54,846 nt of DNA from Burkholderiales bacterium (GTDB taxonomy: Bacteria > Pseudomonadota > Gammaproteobacteria > Burkholderiales > Burkholderiaceae_C), in assembly GCA_028868305.1 (NCBI GenBank), contig JAGWUS010000024.1, positions 1-54,846 on the forward strand, in the 5' to 3' direction. This document shows positions 45,142 through 54,846 of the stretch, piece by piece; position 1 is the stretch's first letter, and every line of letters begins with the position of its first letter. A program made the position numbers and the translations under genes. Under the pieces are notes generated by a model that worked only from the letters and a program-made list of their open reading frames with translations, was not told where the DNA came from and did not search any database.

Positions 45142-45173
45142 GGCGGCGGTAGAGCACACGCGCCACCGCCGTC
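45142..45173 (-). promoter_or_regulatory. GC-rich inverted repeat in glpV-glpD gap
   Basis: CGGCGGT and ACCGCCG (about 9 pairs with a G-T) around a 14-base centre, 26 bp after the glpV stop. No T-run, so it may stabilise the glpV mRNA end or tune the ratio of transporter to dehydrogenase. The rest of the 121-bp gap shows nothing else. Confidence 0.4.
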
Positions 45174-45198
45174 CCAGCTACTGCCAAGTCCGTTGCAA

Positions 45199-46929
45199 TT
45201 AACGTACCTTGCCGGCCTTCCAGGCGTTCAACAGGGTTTCATAGGCGATGGTCTGGCCCTGGGGCTTTTCGTTGGCCAGCTTCTTCCATGGTGCACCCTT
45301 ATCGCTCAGCCACTTGTCAGGACTGCTCTTGGGGTTGAGCTTGGGTGGGCAGACCGCCATGCCGGAGCGCTCCAGACGGCCCATCACAGCATCCATTTCT
45401 TCGGCCAGGTTGTCCATGGCGGCCTGCGGCGTCTTTTCACCCGTCACAGCAACCGCCACGTTCTTCCACCACAGCTGTGCCAGCTTGGGGTAATCCGGCA
45501 CGTTGGTACCCGTGGGCGTCCAGGCCACACGGGCCGGGCTGCGGTAGAACTCAACCAGGCCACCGAGCTTGGGCGCCATCTTGGTCATGGTCTCGGAGCG
45601 GATGTCGCTGTCACGGATAAAGGTCAGACCCACGGTGGACTTCTTCAGCGACACGGTCTTGCTGGTCACAAACTGGGCATACAGCCAGGCAGCAGCAACC
45701 TTGTTGGCGTCATGGTCCTTGAAGAAAGTCCAAGAGCCCACGTCCTGGTAGCCGTTCTGCATGCCTTGCTTCCAGTATGGGCCATTGGGTCCAGGGGCCA
45801 TACGCCACTTGGGCGTACCGTCGGCATTCACCACGGGCAGCCCGGGCTTCACCATGTCGGCGGTAAAGGCGGTGTACCAAAAGATCTGCTGGGCGATCTG
45901 GCCTTGGGCCGGTACCGGGCCGGCCTCACCAAAGGTCATGCCGGTGGCTTCCTTGGGTGCGTACTTCTTCATCCAGTCTATGTACTTGGTCAAAGCGTAC
46001 ACAGCTGCGGGCGAATTGGTCGCACCACCGCGCGAGACGGATGCGCCCTGGGGTGTGCAGCCATCGGCCGAGACGCGAATGCCCCACTCATCCACCGGCT
46101 TGCCGTTGGGAATGCCGATGTCAGCGGTACCGGCCATGGACAGCCAGGCATCGGTAAAGCGCCAGCCCAACGAGGGGTCCTTTTTGCCGTAGTCCATGTG
46201 GCCATAGATGGGCTTGCCGTCGATGGTCTTGACGTCTTCACTGAAGAAGGCGGCGATATCTTCGTAGGCGCTCCAGTTCAGCGGCACGCCCAGGTCATAG
46301 CCGTATTTAGCCTTGAACTTGGCTTTGAGCTCGGGCTTCTCGAACAGGTCGGCGCGGAACCAGTACAGATTGGCAAACTGCTGCGTCGGCAACTGGTACA
46401 GCTTGCCGTCCGGAGCGGTCGTGAAGCTGGTGCCGATGAAGTCCTTGATGTCCAGGCCGGGGTTGGTGTAGTCCTTGCCCTTGCCTGTCATGTAGTCGGT
46501 CAGATTCAGGATCTTGCCATAGCGGTAATGGGTGCCGATCAGATCGGAGTCGCTGATCCAGCCGTCGTAAATCGACTTGCCTGACTGCATGGAGGTTTGC
46601 AACTTCTCGACCACATCGCCTTCCTGGATGATGTCGTGCTTGACCTTGATGCCGGTGATTTCCTCAAAGGCCTTGGCCAATGTTTTGGATTCGTACTCGT
46701 GTACCGTCAGCGTTTCCGAAACCGTGCTGATTTCGTTCACGCCGAGCGCCTTCAACTTTTTGGCGGCCTCAATGAACCACTTCATTTCAGTAGCCTGCTG
46801 GTCCTTGCTCAGGGTGGAAGGCTGGAATTCGCTGTCAATCCACTTTTTGGCGGCGGCCTCATCGGCCCACGCCGCCCCGCCTGCTACGCAAGCCAGCGCC
46901 ACTGCCAACACGGAATACTTCAGTTTCAT
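45199..46929 (-). CDS. glpV: Glycerol ABC transporter, periplasmic binding protein
   Basis: 576 aa from the ATG at 46929, preceded by GAGGAG at a good distance; a TTG two codons upstream is less likely. Signal peptide about 1-23 (MKLKYSVLAVALACVAGGAAWADE). Family 1 solute-binding protein of the long glycerol type (GlpV of Rhizobium leguminosarum): EITGIKVKHDIIQEGDVVEKLQTSMQSGKSIYDGWISDSDLIG, LPTQQFANLYWFRADLFEKPELK. It delivers glycerol to GlpPQ. It follows glpU after 83 bp. Confidence 0.92.
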   Translation of the reverse strand: MKLKYSVLAVALACVAGGAAWADEAAAKKWIDSEFQPSTLSKDQQATEMKWFIEAAKKLKALGVNEISTVSETLTVHEYESKTLAKAFEEITGIKVKHDIIQEGDVVEKLQTSMQSGKSIYDGWISDSDLIGTHYRYGKILNLTDYMTGKGKDYTNPGLDIKDFIGTSFTTAPDGKLYQLPTQQFANLYWFRADLFEKPELKAKFKAKYGYDLGVPLNWSAYEDIAAFFSEDVKTIDGKPIYGHMDYGKKDPSLGWRFTDAWLSMAGTADIGIPNGKPVDEWGIRVSADGCTPQGASVSRGGATNSPAAVYALTKYIDWMKKYAPKEATGMTFGEAGPVPAQGQIAQQIFWYTAFTADMVKPGLPVVNADGTPKWRMAPGPNGPYWKQGMQNGYQDVGSWTFFKDHDANKVAAAWLYAQFVTSKTVSLKKSTVGLTFIRDSDIRSETMTKMAPKLGGLVEFYRSPARVAWTPTGTNVPDYPKLAQLWWKNVAVAVTGEKTPQAAMDNLAEEMDAVMGRLERSGMAVCPPKLNPKSSPDKWLSDKGAPWKKLANEKPQGQTIAYETLLNAWKAGKVR

Positions 46930-47012
46930 TGTCAATCTCCTCGGTCTGTTAAACCCCTGTTTTGAAAATGCAGCTGCTCCAGGGGGTTATGAGCGGCTGC
47001 TTGCGAAAACGT

Positions 47013-47321
47013 TCAGCCTTTGCGCATGACTAGGCCCAGCAAGGCCATGGACAGGACAAAGCTGATCCAGATGGAAGGCTCGGTCTCCAGATTCATCCAC
47101 TCCATCAGACGGGCGCTGATGCCGACAAAGGCCAGGTTCACATAGGCCGCACTCAGCAGTCCGATGAACAGGCGGTCGCCGCGCGTGGTCTCCATCGGCA
47201 AGAAACCCTTGCGCAGGGTAGTGGGGGATTTGCGCTCCCACACCGTCATGCCGGCCAGCATCAGGCCGATGCAGCTAAAAAATACGGCCACCGGGGTGGT
47301 CCAGGCCATCCATTCAAACAT
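47013..47321 (-). CDS. glpU: DUF2160 small membrane protein of glycerol transporter
   Basis: 102 aa with three hydrophobic segments (about 8-28, 53-75, 82-100). DUF2160 members are found only beside glpSTPQV genes; their role is unknown, perhaps a transporter subunit. Start MFEWMAWTTPVAVFFSCIGLM. 17 bp after glpQ. Confidence 0.85.
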   Translation of the reverse strand: MFEWMAWTTPVAVFFSCIGLMLAGMTVWERKSPTTLRKGFLPMETTRGDRLFIGLLSAAYVNLAFVGISARLMEWMNLETEPSIWISFVLSMALLGLVMRKG

Positions 47322-47338
47322 TGCAGATTCCTATCAAC

Positions 47339-48143
47339 TCAGACACGACCCATCGCGAAACCCTTGGCGATGTAGTTGCGGACAAACCAGATCACGATGG
47401 CACCAGGCACGATGGTCAGCACGCCGGCCGCCGCCAGCGTGGCCCAGTCCATGCCAGACGCCGACACCGTGCGCGTCATGATGGCCACGATGGGCTTGGC
47501 ATTCACACTGGTCAGGGTGCGTGCCAGCAATAGTTCCACCCAGCTGAACATGAAGCAGAAGAAGGCGGCCACACCGACACCGGCCTTGATCAGCGGGATG
47601 TAGATGCGGATAAAGAAGCGCGGAAAGCTGTAGCCGTCGATATACGCCGTCTCGTCAATCTCACGCGGGATACCACTCATGAAGCCTTCCAGAATCCACA
47701 CTGCCAGTGGCACGTTGAACAACAGGTGCGCCAGCGCCACGGCCAAGTGGGTGTCCATCAGGCCGACGGTGGTGTAGAGCTGAAAGAACGGCAGCAGAAA
47801 CACGGCCGGGGGCGTCATGCGGTTGGTCAGCAGCCAGAAGAACACATGCTTGTCGCCCAGAAAGCTGTAGCGCGAAAACGCATAGGCGGCCGGCAGCGCC
47901 ACGGTGATGGAGATCACCGTGTTGATGGCCACGTAAATCAGGCTGTTGATGTAGCCCGAGTACCAGGACGGGTCGGTCAATATGGTGTGGTAGTTGGCCC
48001 ACGTGAAGTGCTCAGGGAGTAGCGAGAAGCCGGCCACGATCTCGTTGTTGGTCTTGAACGACATGTTGATCATCCAATAGATGGGCAACAGGGCGAACAG
48101 TATGTAAGCCAGCAGAAACAGCGTGCGCTTCTGGAATTTCGGC

Positions 48144-48151
<8 letters not shown>
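47339..48151 (-). CDS. glpQ: Glycerol ABC transporter permease
   Basis: 270 aa from the ATG at 48151, with GGAGG just upstream; a GTG two codons earlier is possible. Six transmembrane helices and the permease EAA loop (EIDETAYIDGYSFPRFFIRIYIPLIKAG) of the MalG type. It overlaps the 3' end of glpP by 8 bp. It pairs with GlpP to form the channel. Confidence 0.92.
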
Positions 48152-49033
<882 letters not shown>

Positions 49034-49037
<4 letters not shown>

Positions 49038-50110
49038 GCCACGATCTCCTCGTTTTGATAGAAGCAGGTGTGCTCGCCCATGACCCGCAGCCAGACGGTA
49101 TCGCCTACCGCCGGCAAAAGAGTGCTGGCCGACAGACGCGCCTTGACGGTGTGGCCCTCGCGCTTGGTGCTGACAATCACATGCGTGCCCACGTCCTGCA
49201 CCTGGGTCACGGCCATAGGCAGGGTGCCCTCGGCGTTGGCAGCGGCCAGGCTGACATATTCCGGCCGCACGCCTAGCTTGTAGTCGCCGTCCGGCAGGCC
49301 ATGTGCCGCGGGCGCTGCCACGGTGGTGCCTGCAGTGTGAAAACCCGCCGCCGTCATGCTGCCGGGCAGAAAGTTCATGCCAGGTGAGCCGATGAAGTGG
49401 CCGACAAAGGTGTGGCTGGGCCGCTCAAACAGGTCGGCGGCCGAGCCCGCTTGTACGACGCGTCCGCGCGTCATCACCACCACCTGATCGGCAAAGGTCA
49501 GAGCCTCCACCTGGTCGTGGGTGACGTAGATCAGCGTGAGCTTGAGCTCGTGGTGGATCTGCTTGAGTTTGCGCCGCAGTTGCCATTTCAAATGCGGGTC
49601 AATCACGGTCAGTGGCTCGTCAAACAGCACCGCCGACACATCCGGGCGCACCAGGCCGCGGCCCAGGGAGATCTTTTGCTTGGCGTCCGCCGCCAGCCCC
49701 GAGGCGCGCTGGTTGAGCTGGCCGCTCATTTCCAGCATTTCTGCAATCGCACCCACGCGCTTTTTGATCTGGTCGGCCGGCATCTTGCGGTTGCGCAGCG
49801 GGAAAGCCAGGTTCTCGGCCACCGTCATGGTGTCGTAAATCACCGGAAACTGGAATACCTGCGCAATATTGCGTTCCTGCGGCGTCGCACGCGTCACGTC
49901 CTGACCGTCGAAACGCACTGTCCCCTGCGAAGGTGTTACCAGTCCCGACATGATGTTGAGCAATGTGGTCTTGCCACAACCCGAGGGCCCCAGTAGTGCG
50001 TAGGCACCACCATCTTCAAAGGTCATCTTCAAGGGCAGCAAGGCGTAGTCGCTGTCCTGTTGCGGGTTCGGACGGTAGGCATGGGCCAGGTCGAGTTCTA
50101 TGCGTGCCAT
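49034..50110 (-). CDS. glpT: Glycerol ABC transporter ATPase, GlpT type (degenerate signature)
   Basis: 358 aa from the ATG at 50110. Canonical Walker A GPSGCGKTT (41-49), Walker B VLFDEP with D164 and E165, and the switch His H198 in YVTHDQVEA. The ABC signature, normally LSGGQ, reads GLAADAKQK at 138-146, so it is degenerate. A C-terminal TOBE domain (about 285-355) is present. Thus it can offer a good Walker site but a poor signature to its partner GlpS. The gene lies 1 bp after glpS and overlaps glpP by 4 bp. The name follows the Rhizobium glycerol system, not the E. coli G3P antiporter. Confidence 0.9.
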
Positions 50111-50111
50111 A

Positions 50112-51185
50112 TCAACGTCCTTTGCCGCGCACAGGGGCCAACAACAACTTACCCTGTGCATCGAATACATAGACCTGCGCAGGATTGAAATAGAAAGTGA
50201 CGGGTTGCCCCAGATCGAAGTGGTGCACACCGGTCAGCTGGGCCACCAGTTCACCCAATGGCGTTTCGAAGTGCACAAAAGTGTCGGTACCCGAAATCTC
50301 GGCCAGTTCCACCGTGCCCACCAGGGTTGCATCGCCATCCTGAGCACGCACGCGCAACGCGCTGGCACGCATGCCGACCGTCAGCGTGGCCGACCTGGTG
50401 GGTGGCAGGGCCAGCTCGATGTGCGGTCCGTGGGCCAGTTGCACACCCGTGGCTGCCGCGCTGGCAGCCAGCAGGTTCATGGGCGGGTCACTGAAAGCAC
50501 GCGCTACAGGGATGGACTGGGGCGCATGAAACACTTCGGATGTAGGTCCATACTGCAGCAGTTCACCAGCATCCAGCACCGCGGTGTACCCCCCCAGCAG
50601 CAGGGCTTCTCCGGGTTCGGTGGTGGCGTAAATCACCGTGGAGTCCCCCGCGGCGAACAGCGCGGTCAACTCGTCGCGCAACTCTTCGCGCAGCTTGTAG
50701 TCCAGATTCACCAGCGGCTCATCCAGCAGCATCAGCGGTGCGCCTTTGGCCAGTGCACGGGCCAGGGCGACGCGCTGCTGCTGGCCGCCCGACAGCTCTG
50801 CGGGATAGCGGTCCAGAAACATCTCGATGTGCAGTTTCTCGGCCAACTCGCGCACGCGCTGGTCCACATTCCGGTCACCGCGCAGTTTCAGCGGAGAGGC
50901 AATGTTGTCGCGCACCTTGAGCGAAGGGTAGTTGATGAACTGCTGATAAACCATGGCCACATTTCGCTCGCGCACGGGCATACCGGTCACATCCACGCCA
51001 TCCACACGCACCACGCCGGCGGTGGGCGCATCCAGCCCCGCCATGATTCGCATCAGACTGGTTTTGCCAGCCTGGGTTGCGCCCAGCAATACCGTCACAG
51101 CGCCACTGCGCGGTGCAAGGCTCATGTCGTACAGCCAGGTCTGCGGCCCTACTTTCTTGCTGATGCCTTCCAGATTCAACTGCAT
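50112..51185 (-). CDS. glpS: Glycerol ABC transporter ATPase, GlpS type (atypical Walker A, no switch His)
   Basis: 357 aa from the ATG at 51185; 70 upstream codons of the open frame are rejected as they cover the operator region. Walker A is GATQAGKTS (35-43), which meets GxxxxGK[ST] but lacks the usual SGxGKT. The signature LSGGQQQR (131-138) is intact; Walker B is LLDEP (D155, E156). The switch-loop His is replaced by Thr (T189 in YATTEPGEA). A TOBE domain ends the protein. First gene of the glycerol operon, divergent from glpR. Confidence 0.9.
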   Translation of the reverse strand: MQLNLEGISKKVGPQTWLYDMSLAPRSGAVTVLLGATQAGKTSLMRIMAGLDAPTAGVVRVDGVDVTGMPVRERNVAMVYQQFINYPSLKVRDNIASPLKLRGDRNVDQRVRELAEKLHIEMFLDRYPAELSGGQQQRVALARALAKGAPLMLLDEPLVNLDYKLREELRDELTALFAAGDSTVIYATTEPGEALLLGGYTAVLDAGELLQYGPTSEVFHAPQSIPVARAFSDPPMNLLAASAAATGVQLAHGPHIELALPPTRSATLTVGMRASALRVRAQDGDATLVGTVELAEISGTDTFVHFETPLGELVAQLTGVHHFDLGQPVTFYFNPAQVYVFDAQGKLLLAPVRGKGR

Positions 51186-51224
51186 CACGCCACCTTTTCT
51201 TGCCGGGTTTTGACCCCGTGAGTA

Positions 51225-51307
51225 TTTTCGAATTCGAGAATTATTGTTCGTTTTGATTCGTTTTATCTCAGTAATAACCCTATAAATATTCTTTTTGATT
51301 CGTTTTA
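51225..51307. promoter_or_regulatory. GlpR operator array and divergent glp promoter region
   Basis: The 161-bp gap between glpS and glpR starts holds a near-palindrome TTTTCGAATTCGAGAA (51225-51240), and TTCGTTTT at 51247, 51257 and 51299. Two copies of TTTTGATTCGTTTTA (51251-51265 and 51293-51307) are 42 bp apart, four helical turns. TTCG half-sites are typical of DeoR-family regulators such as GlpR. The AT-rich middle would hold both promoters. Confidence 0.65.
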
Positions 51308-51346
51308 CAGTCAAGCCGCCCTGCAGATTCAGGGTACAAACACACA

Positions 51347-52114
51347 ATGAACCCAAACCCCAGACAACTGACTCTGCTCTCCGTGGTCCAGGCACAAGGC
51401 TCCGTCACAGTGGAGCAACTTGCCGATACCTTGGGCGTCACCCTGCAAACCGTGCGGCGTGATGTGCAGCGCCTGGCCGACGAAGGGCTGCTGGCGCGAT
51501 TCCACGGTGGCGTTCGGGTACCCAGCTCCACCGTGGAAAACATCGCCCACCAGCAGCGCGAAAGCCTGAACGCCGAAGGCAAATCACGCATTGCGCGCGC
51601 CGTGGCCGCTGCAGTGCCCAACGACTGCTCGCTGATCCTCAACATCGGGACCACTACCGAGGCCATTGCCCGTGCCCTTCTGCACCACAGCGGCCTGCGG
51701 GTGATCACCAACAACCTGAATGTGGCCAGCATTCTCAGTACCAACCCCCGCTGCGAAGTCATCGTGGTGGGTGGCGTGGTGCGTGGGCGCGATCAGGGCA
51801 TCGTCGGCGAAGCCGCCGTGGATTTCATCCGCCAGTTCAAGGTGGACCTGGCGCTCATCGGCATCTCGGGCATTGAGTCCGATGGCACGCTACGCGACTA
51901 CGACTACCGCGAAGTGAAGGTCGCGCAGACCATCATTTCGCACGCACGAGAAGTCTGGCTGGCTGCGGACATCAGCAAATTCAACCGCCCTGCCATGGTG
52001 GAAGTAGCCATGCTCTCCCAGATCGACCGGCTATTTACCGATGCAGCCCCTCCCGATCCATTCCTTACACTGTTGGCCGATGCCCAGGTGCGACTGGATG
52101 TCGCCCTCACCTGA
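51347..52114 (+). CDS. glpR: DeoR-family glycerol-3-phosphate regulon repressor
   Basis: 255 aa. An N-terminal DeoR helix-turn-helix (about 18-60: GSVTVEQLADTLGVTLQTVRRDVQRLADEGLLARFHGGV) and a C-terminal sugar-phosphate sensor domain of the ISOCOT fold (IGTTTEAIARALL; VVGGVVRGRDQGIVG; LALIGISGIESDGTLRDYDYREVKVAQ). It would release DNA when glycerol 3-phosphate binds. It diverges from glpS and is 18 bp upstream of glpK, so it probably controls both. Confidence 0.93.
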   Translation: MNPNPRQLTLLSVVQAQGSVTVEQLADTLGVTLQTVRRDVQRLADEGLLARFHGGVRVPSSTVENIAHQQRESLNAEGKSRIARAVAAAVPNDCSLILNIGTTTEAIARALLHHSGLRVITNNLNVASILSTNPRCEVIVVGGVVRGRDQGIVGEAAVDFIRQFKVDLALIGISGIESDGTLRDYDYREVKVAQTIISHAREVWLAADISKFNRPAMVEVAMLSQIDRLFTDAAPPDPFLTLLADAQVRLDVALT

Positions 52115-52132
52115 TTTGGATATTCCATTGCC

Positions 52133-53623
52133 ATGACCTACCTACTTGCTCTCGACCAAGGCACTTCCAGCTCCCGCAGCATCGTGTTTGACCCCAGCGG
52201 TCACACCATGGCGATGGCGCAAAAGGAACTGACCCAGATCTACCCACAGCCTGGCTGGGTGGAGCACGACGCAGTGGAGATCTGGCGCATCCAGCTCGCC
52301 ACCGCACGCGAGGCACTGAACAAAGCCGGCATCACTGCAGACCAGGTGAGGGCCGTGGGCATCACCAACCAACGTGAAACCACCGTGGTATGGAACCGCA
52401 AGACCGGCCAGCCCATCCACCACGCCATCGTTTGGCAGGACCGTCGGGCCGAGCCCACCTGTGCAGAGCTGCGCGCGCGCGGCCTCGCCGATACCATCCG
52501 CGAAAAAACCGGCTTGCTGGTGGACGCCTACTTTTCCGGTACCAAGCTCAAATGGATTCTGGACCACGTGCCTGATGCCCGCGCCCAGGCAGCCCACGGA
52601 GAGCTGGCCTTCGGCACCATCGACAGCTGGCTGATCTGGCAGCTCACCGAAGGACGGGAGCACGTCACGGATGTGAGCAACGCCTCCCGCACGATGCTGC
52701 TCAACGTCCACACCAACCAGTGGGACGAGGAACTGCTGGCCGCGCTGGACATCCCCGCCAGCCTGATGCCCCGGGTGCAGGCCTCTGCCTCGGTCTTCGG
52801 CGAAGTGGCGCCCCACTTGCTGGGCAACACTATCCCCATTGGCGGTGTGGCTGGCGACCAGCAAAGTGCCCTGTTTGGCCAGGCCTGCTTCAAGGCAGGC
52901 ATGGTGAAGAACACCTATGGCACGGGATGCTTCATGCTGATGCACACGGGCCACAAGTTCCAGACTTCACACAACGGACTCATCACCACCAGTGCGGCGC
53001 AGCCAACCGCCACGACCGAATTCGCGCTGGAAGGCAGCGTCTTTGTAGGCGGTGCGGTGGTGCAGTGGCTACGCGATGGCCTGCACGCCATTCAGGGCAG
53101 CGGCGAAGTACAGAGCCTGGCGCAAAGCGTGCCCGACTCGGGCGGGGTGATCGTGGTACCCGCTTTCACCGGGTTGGGCGCACCCTACTGGAAACCCGAC
53201 GCACGCGGCTCCATCACAGGTCTGACCCGAGGCACCACGATCGCCCACATAGCCCGTGCTGCGCTGGAGAGCATCGCTTTCCAGAGTGCTGCCCTGTTGC
53301 AGGCCATGAGTCGTGACGCCGTCAGCGCTGGCGACGCACAGGTGTCTGAACTGCGGGTGGACGGCGGTGCCTGCGTCAACGATTTGCTGATGCAGTTTCA
53401 GGCCGACCTGCTGGGCATCCCGGTGGTACGACCGGCCATCACCGAAACCACCGCACTAGGAGCGGCCTACCTCGCTGGCCTGACCACCGGCGTCTACCTG
53501 AACACCGATGAATTGACCCATTTGTGGAAGGCGGAACGCCGATTCCTGCCGACCCTGCCCAGCGAACGTGCGCAGGATCTGATGGAGCGCTGGGAGCATG
53601 CGGTGCGCCAGACCGTTCTTTGA
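52133..53623 (+). CDS. glpK: Glycerol kinase
   Basis: 496 aa, close to the usual 495-505. FGGY-family kinase: [17 protein letters not shown] at the N-terminus, [29 protein letters not shown], the FGGY signature 1 region, [36 protein letters not shown] (phosphate loops), and [19 protein letters not shown]. It makes glycerol 3-phosphate from glycerol and ATP, the substrate of GlpD. Confidence 0.98.
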   Translation: MTYLLALDQGTSSSRSIVFDPSGHTMAMAQKELTQIYPQPGWVEHDAVEIWRIQLATAREALNKAGITADQVRAVGITNQRETTVVWNRKTGQPIHHAIVWQDRRAEPTCAELRARGLADTIREKTGLLVDAYFSGTKLKWILDHVPDARAQAAHGELAFGTIDSWLIWQLTEGREHVTDVSNASRTMLLNVHTNQWDEELLAALDIPASLMPRVQASASVFGEVAPHLLGNTIPIGGVAGDQQSALFGQACFKAGMVKNTYGTGCFMLMHTGHKFQTSHNGLITTSAAQPTATTEFALEGSVFVGGAVVQWLRDGLHAIQGSGEVQSLAQSVPDSGGVIVVPAFTGLGAPYWKPDARGSITGLTRGTTIAHIARAALESIAFQSAALLQAMSRDAVSAGDAQVSELRVDGGACVNDLLMQFQADLLGIPVVRPAITETTALGAAYLAGLTTGVYLNTDELTHLWKAERRFLPTLPSERAQDLMERWEHAVRQTVL

Positions 53624-53694
53624 TGTCCTGCGCAGGAGCAGCGCCCTGCGTTGGATAGACTCGGACGCTCGACACAGAACCTGAAAGATTGACC

Positions 53695-54510
53695 ATGAGC
53701 AAACGCATTGCGTTCATCGGTGGCGGCAACATGGCCAGCGCCATCATCGGCGGCCTGATCCGCCACGGCTACGCGCCTGGCCAGATTGATGTGGTGGAAC
53801 CCTGGGCCGAGGCACGCGAACGCCTGCAGAAAGACTTTGGCCTCACCGCCCAGGCAGAAGCGAACGCCACTCTGGCGTCTGCCGACATGGTGGTGTGGGC
53901 CGTCAAACCCCAGACCTTCAAGGAAGCGGCCCTGCAGGTGCGCGCCCACAACACCACGGCCCTGCACGTGAGCGTGGCGGCGGGCATTCGCAGCGACAGC
54001 ATCGCCACATGGCTGGGAACCGAACGGGTCATCCGCAGCATGCCCAACACCCCCGCACTGATTGGCAAGGGCATGACCGCCCTGTTTGCCCGCCCCGCGG
54101 TCACCGCCACGGACAAAGCCTGGGCCAGTGAAGTCATCGGTACCACCGGCGCCTTTTTGTGGCTAACGGCTGAAGAGCAGCTGGACGCGGTGACCGCCAT
54201 TTCGGGTTCGGGGCCGGCCTATATGTTCTATTTCATGGAAGCCATGACCGACGCCGGTGCGCAGATGGGCCTGGACCGGGCGCAGGCCTACCAGCTGGCC
54301 GTGGCCACCTTCATCGGCGCGGGTGAACTGGCCCGCGCCTCCACCGAGCCACCCGAAACCCTGCGCGCCAAAGTGACCTCCAAGGGAGGCACCACCTATG
54401 CCGCCATCACTTCCATGGACGAAAGCGGTATCAAGGCTGCGTTTGAAAAAGCCCTGTTTGCGGCCCGGAAGCGCGCCACCGAACTGGGCAACGAGTTTGG
54501 CGGAAATTAG
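53695..54510 (+). CDS. proC: Pyrroline-5-carboxylate reductase
   Basis: 271 aa from the ATG at 53695 (a TTG two codons earlier is not needed). NAD(P) fold at the start (IAFIGGGNMASAIIGGLI), VKPQTFKEAALQV, RSMPNTPALIGKGMTAL, and the C-terminal signature ISGSGPAYMFYFMEAMTDAGAQMGL...TSKGGTTYAAI. Last step of proline synthesis. It is 71 bp after glpK and likely has its own promoter. Confidence 0.96.
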   Translation: MSKRIAFIGGGNMASAIIGGLIRHGYAPGQIDVVEPWAEARERLQKDFGLTAQAEANATLASADMVVWAVKPQTFKEAALQVRAHNTTALHVSVAAGIRSDSIATWLGTERVIRSMPNTPALIGKGMTALFARPAVTATDKAWASEVIGTTGAFLWLTAEEQLDAVTAISGSGPAYMFYFMEAMTDAGAQMGLDRAQAYQLAVATFIGAGELARASTEPPETLRAKVTSKGGTTYAAITSMDESGIKAAFEKALFAARKRATELGNEFGGN

Positions 54511-54519
54511 CATCAAACC

Positions 54520-54573
54520 AGCCTCCAGCCCTTTATTGATATGCACAAGCAGCTATTAAATCAGTAGCAATTC
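54520..54573. repeat. Dispersed intergenic repeat, copy 2 (after proC)
   Basis: CCTCCAGCCCTTT..., then TGCACAAGCAGCTATTAAA and TCAGTAGCA. It shares block order and sequence with the narK2-narG gap (22768-22818), the 15-bp core with nrdJ (12454), and part with 32136-32170. It fills most of the 86 bp before the next gene. Confidence 0.6.
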
Positions 54574-54596
54574 TCCATTCTTTGAAAGCCCGCACC

Positions 54597-54846
54597 ATGA
54601 CCGAACTCGTCACATACAGCCTGCATGACGGCATTGCCACACTGACCCTGGCCAACGGCAAGGTCAACGCCATATCACCCGACCTGATGGCGTCGTTCAA
54701 CCTTGCACTGGACCAGGCCGAGCAGGACAAGGCCGTGGTGATCGTGACCGGACAGCCGGGCATCCTCAGTGGCGGCTACGACCTCAAGGTGATGATGACC
54801 GGCCCGCAGGCGGCACTCGAGATGGTGGAGATGGGATCTCGGTTGG
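54597..54846 (+). CDS. Crotonase / enoyl-CoA hydratase family protein (3' truncated by window edge)
   Basis: Only the first 83 residues are visible, from the ATG at 54597. MTELVTYSLHDGIATLTLANGKVNAISPDLM, then KAVVIVTGQPGILSGGYDLKVM, gives the crotonase fold N-terminal part and the first oxyanion-hole segment (SGGYDLK in place of the usual SAGADL). The catalytic half lies outside. It is distinct from the crotonase at 32908. Confidence 0.85.
   Translation, partial: MTELVTYSLHDGIATLTLANGKVNAISPDLMASFNLALDQAEQDKAVVIVTGQPGILSGGYDLKVMMTGPQAALEMVEMGSRL

Noticed and set aside
45193..46584. Plus-strand open frame of 463 codons
   Set aside because: It is antisense to glpV, a well-supported periplasmic binding protein gene.

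Overview
The window looks like a chromosomal segment of a facultatively anaerobic betaproteobacterium of the family Comamonadaceae (order Burkholderiales), most like Rhodoferax or Polaromonas. This is judged from protein character, from the glpSTPQUV-type glycerol transporter, and from short dispersed repeats I associate with that family. It is an inference, because no database was searched. Almost all of the DNA is coding, and no insertion sequence, prophage or CRISPR array is visible.

Region 1 (1-7.4 kb): housekeeping and metabolic genes. These are a 5'-truncated Gfo/Idh/MocA oxidoreductase, a metallo-beta-lactamase/rhodanese fusion, type III pantothenate kinase (coaX), an M20 amidohydrolase diverging from a molybdopterin oxidoreductase, a DUF2721 protein and a glycine-zipper protein.

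Region 2 (7.4-29.2 kb): an anaerobic nitrate-respiration block, entirely on the minus strand. Reading in the direction of transcription it runs MBL hydrolase, narX, narL, then an FNR/Anr-type box, narK1, narK2, narG, narH, narJ, narI, a PpiC-type isomerase, beta-carbonic anhydrase, B12-dependent ribonucleotide reductase (nrdJ), nnrS, a nitroreductase, an unknown 134-aa protein, hemerythrin and a chemoreceptor. Gaps are mostly below 40 bp and there are five 4-bp start/stop overlaps. The block therefore joins nitrate sensing, uptake and reduction with oxygen-independent DNA precursor synthesis, NO/heme functions and taxis. narG carries an in-frame palindromic insertion, and nrdJ seems to carry part of a dispersed repeat.

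Region 3 (29.3-34.2 kb): a nitronate monooxygenase-like flavoprotein, a putrescine-type class III aminotransferase with a clear terminator, a small Cys4 protein, a decayed MBL-fold pseudogene, a crotonase and a YkvA/DUF1232 protein.

Region 4 (34.2-43.5 kb, minus strand): initiator tRNA-fMet, then the classical spc and alpha operons from rplN through secY, infA and rpmJ to rpoA and rplQ. A near-consensus sigma-70 promoter precedes rplN. Perfect hairpins sit in several of the longer gaps, and the tRNA lies 23 bp after rplQ, followed by a UUCG-loop terminator.

Region 5 (43.5-53.6 kb): glycerol catabolism. A minus-strand operon glpS-T-P-Q-U-V-D (ABC uptake plus glycerol-3-phosphate dehydrogenase) diverges from glpR-glpK across an intergenic region with TTCG-type operator repeats. 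The two ATPases have complementary degenerate motifs, which implies an asymmetric transporter.

Region 6 (53.7 kb-end): proC, a dispersed repeat, and the start of a second crotonase gene cut by the window edge.
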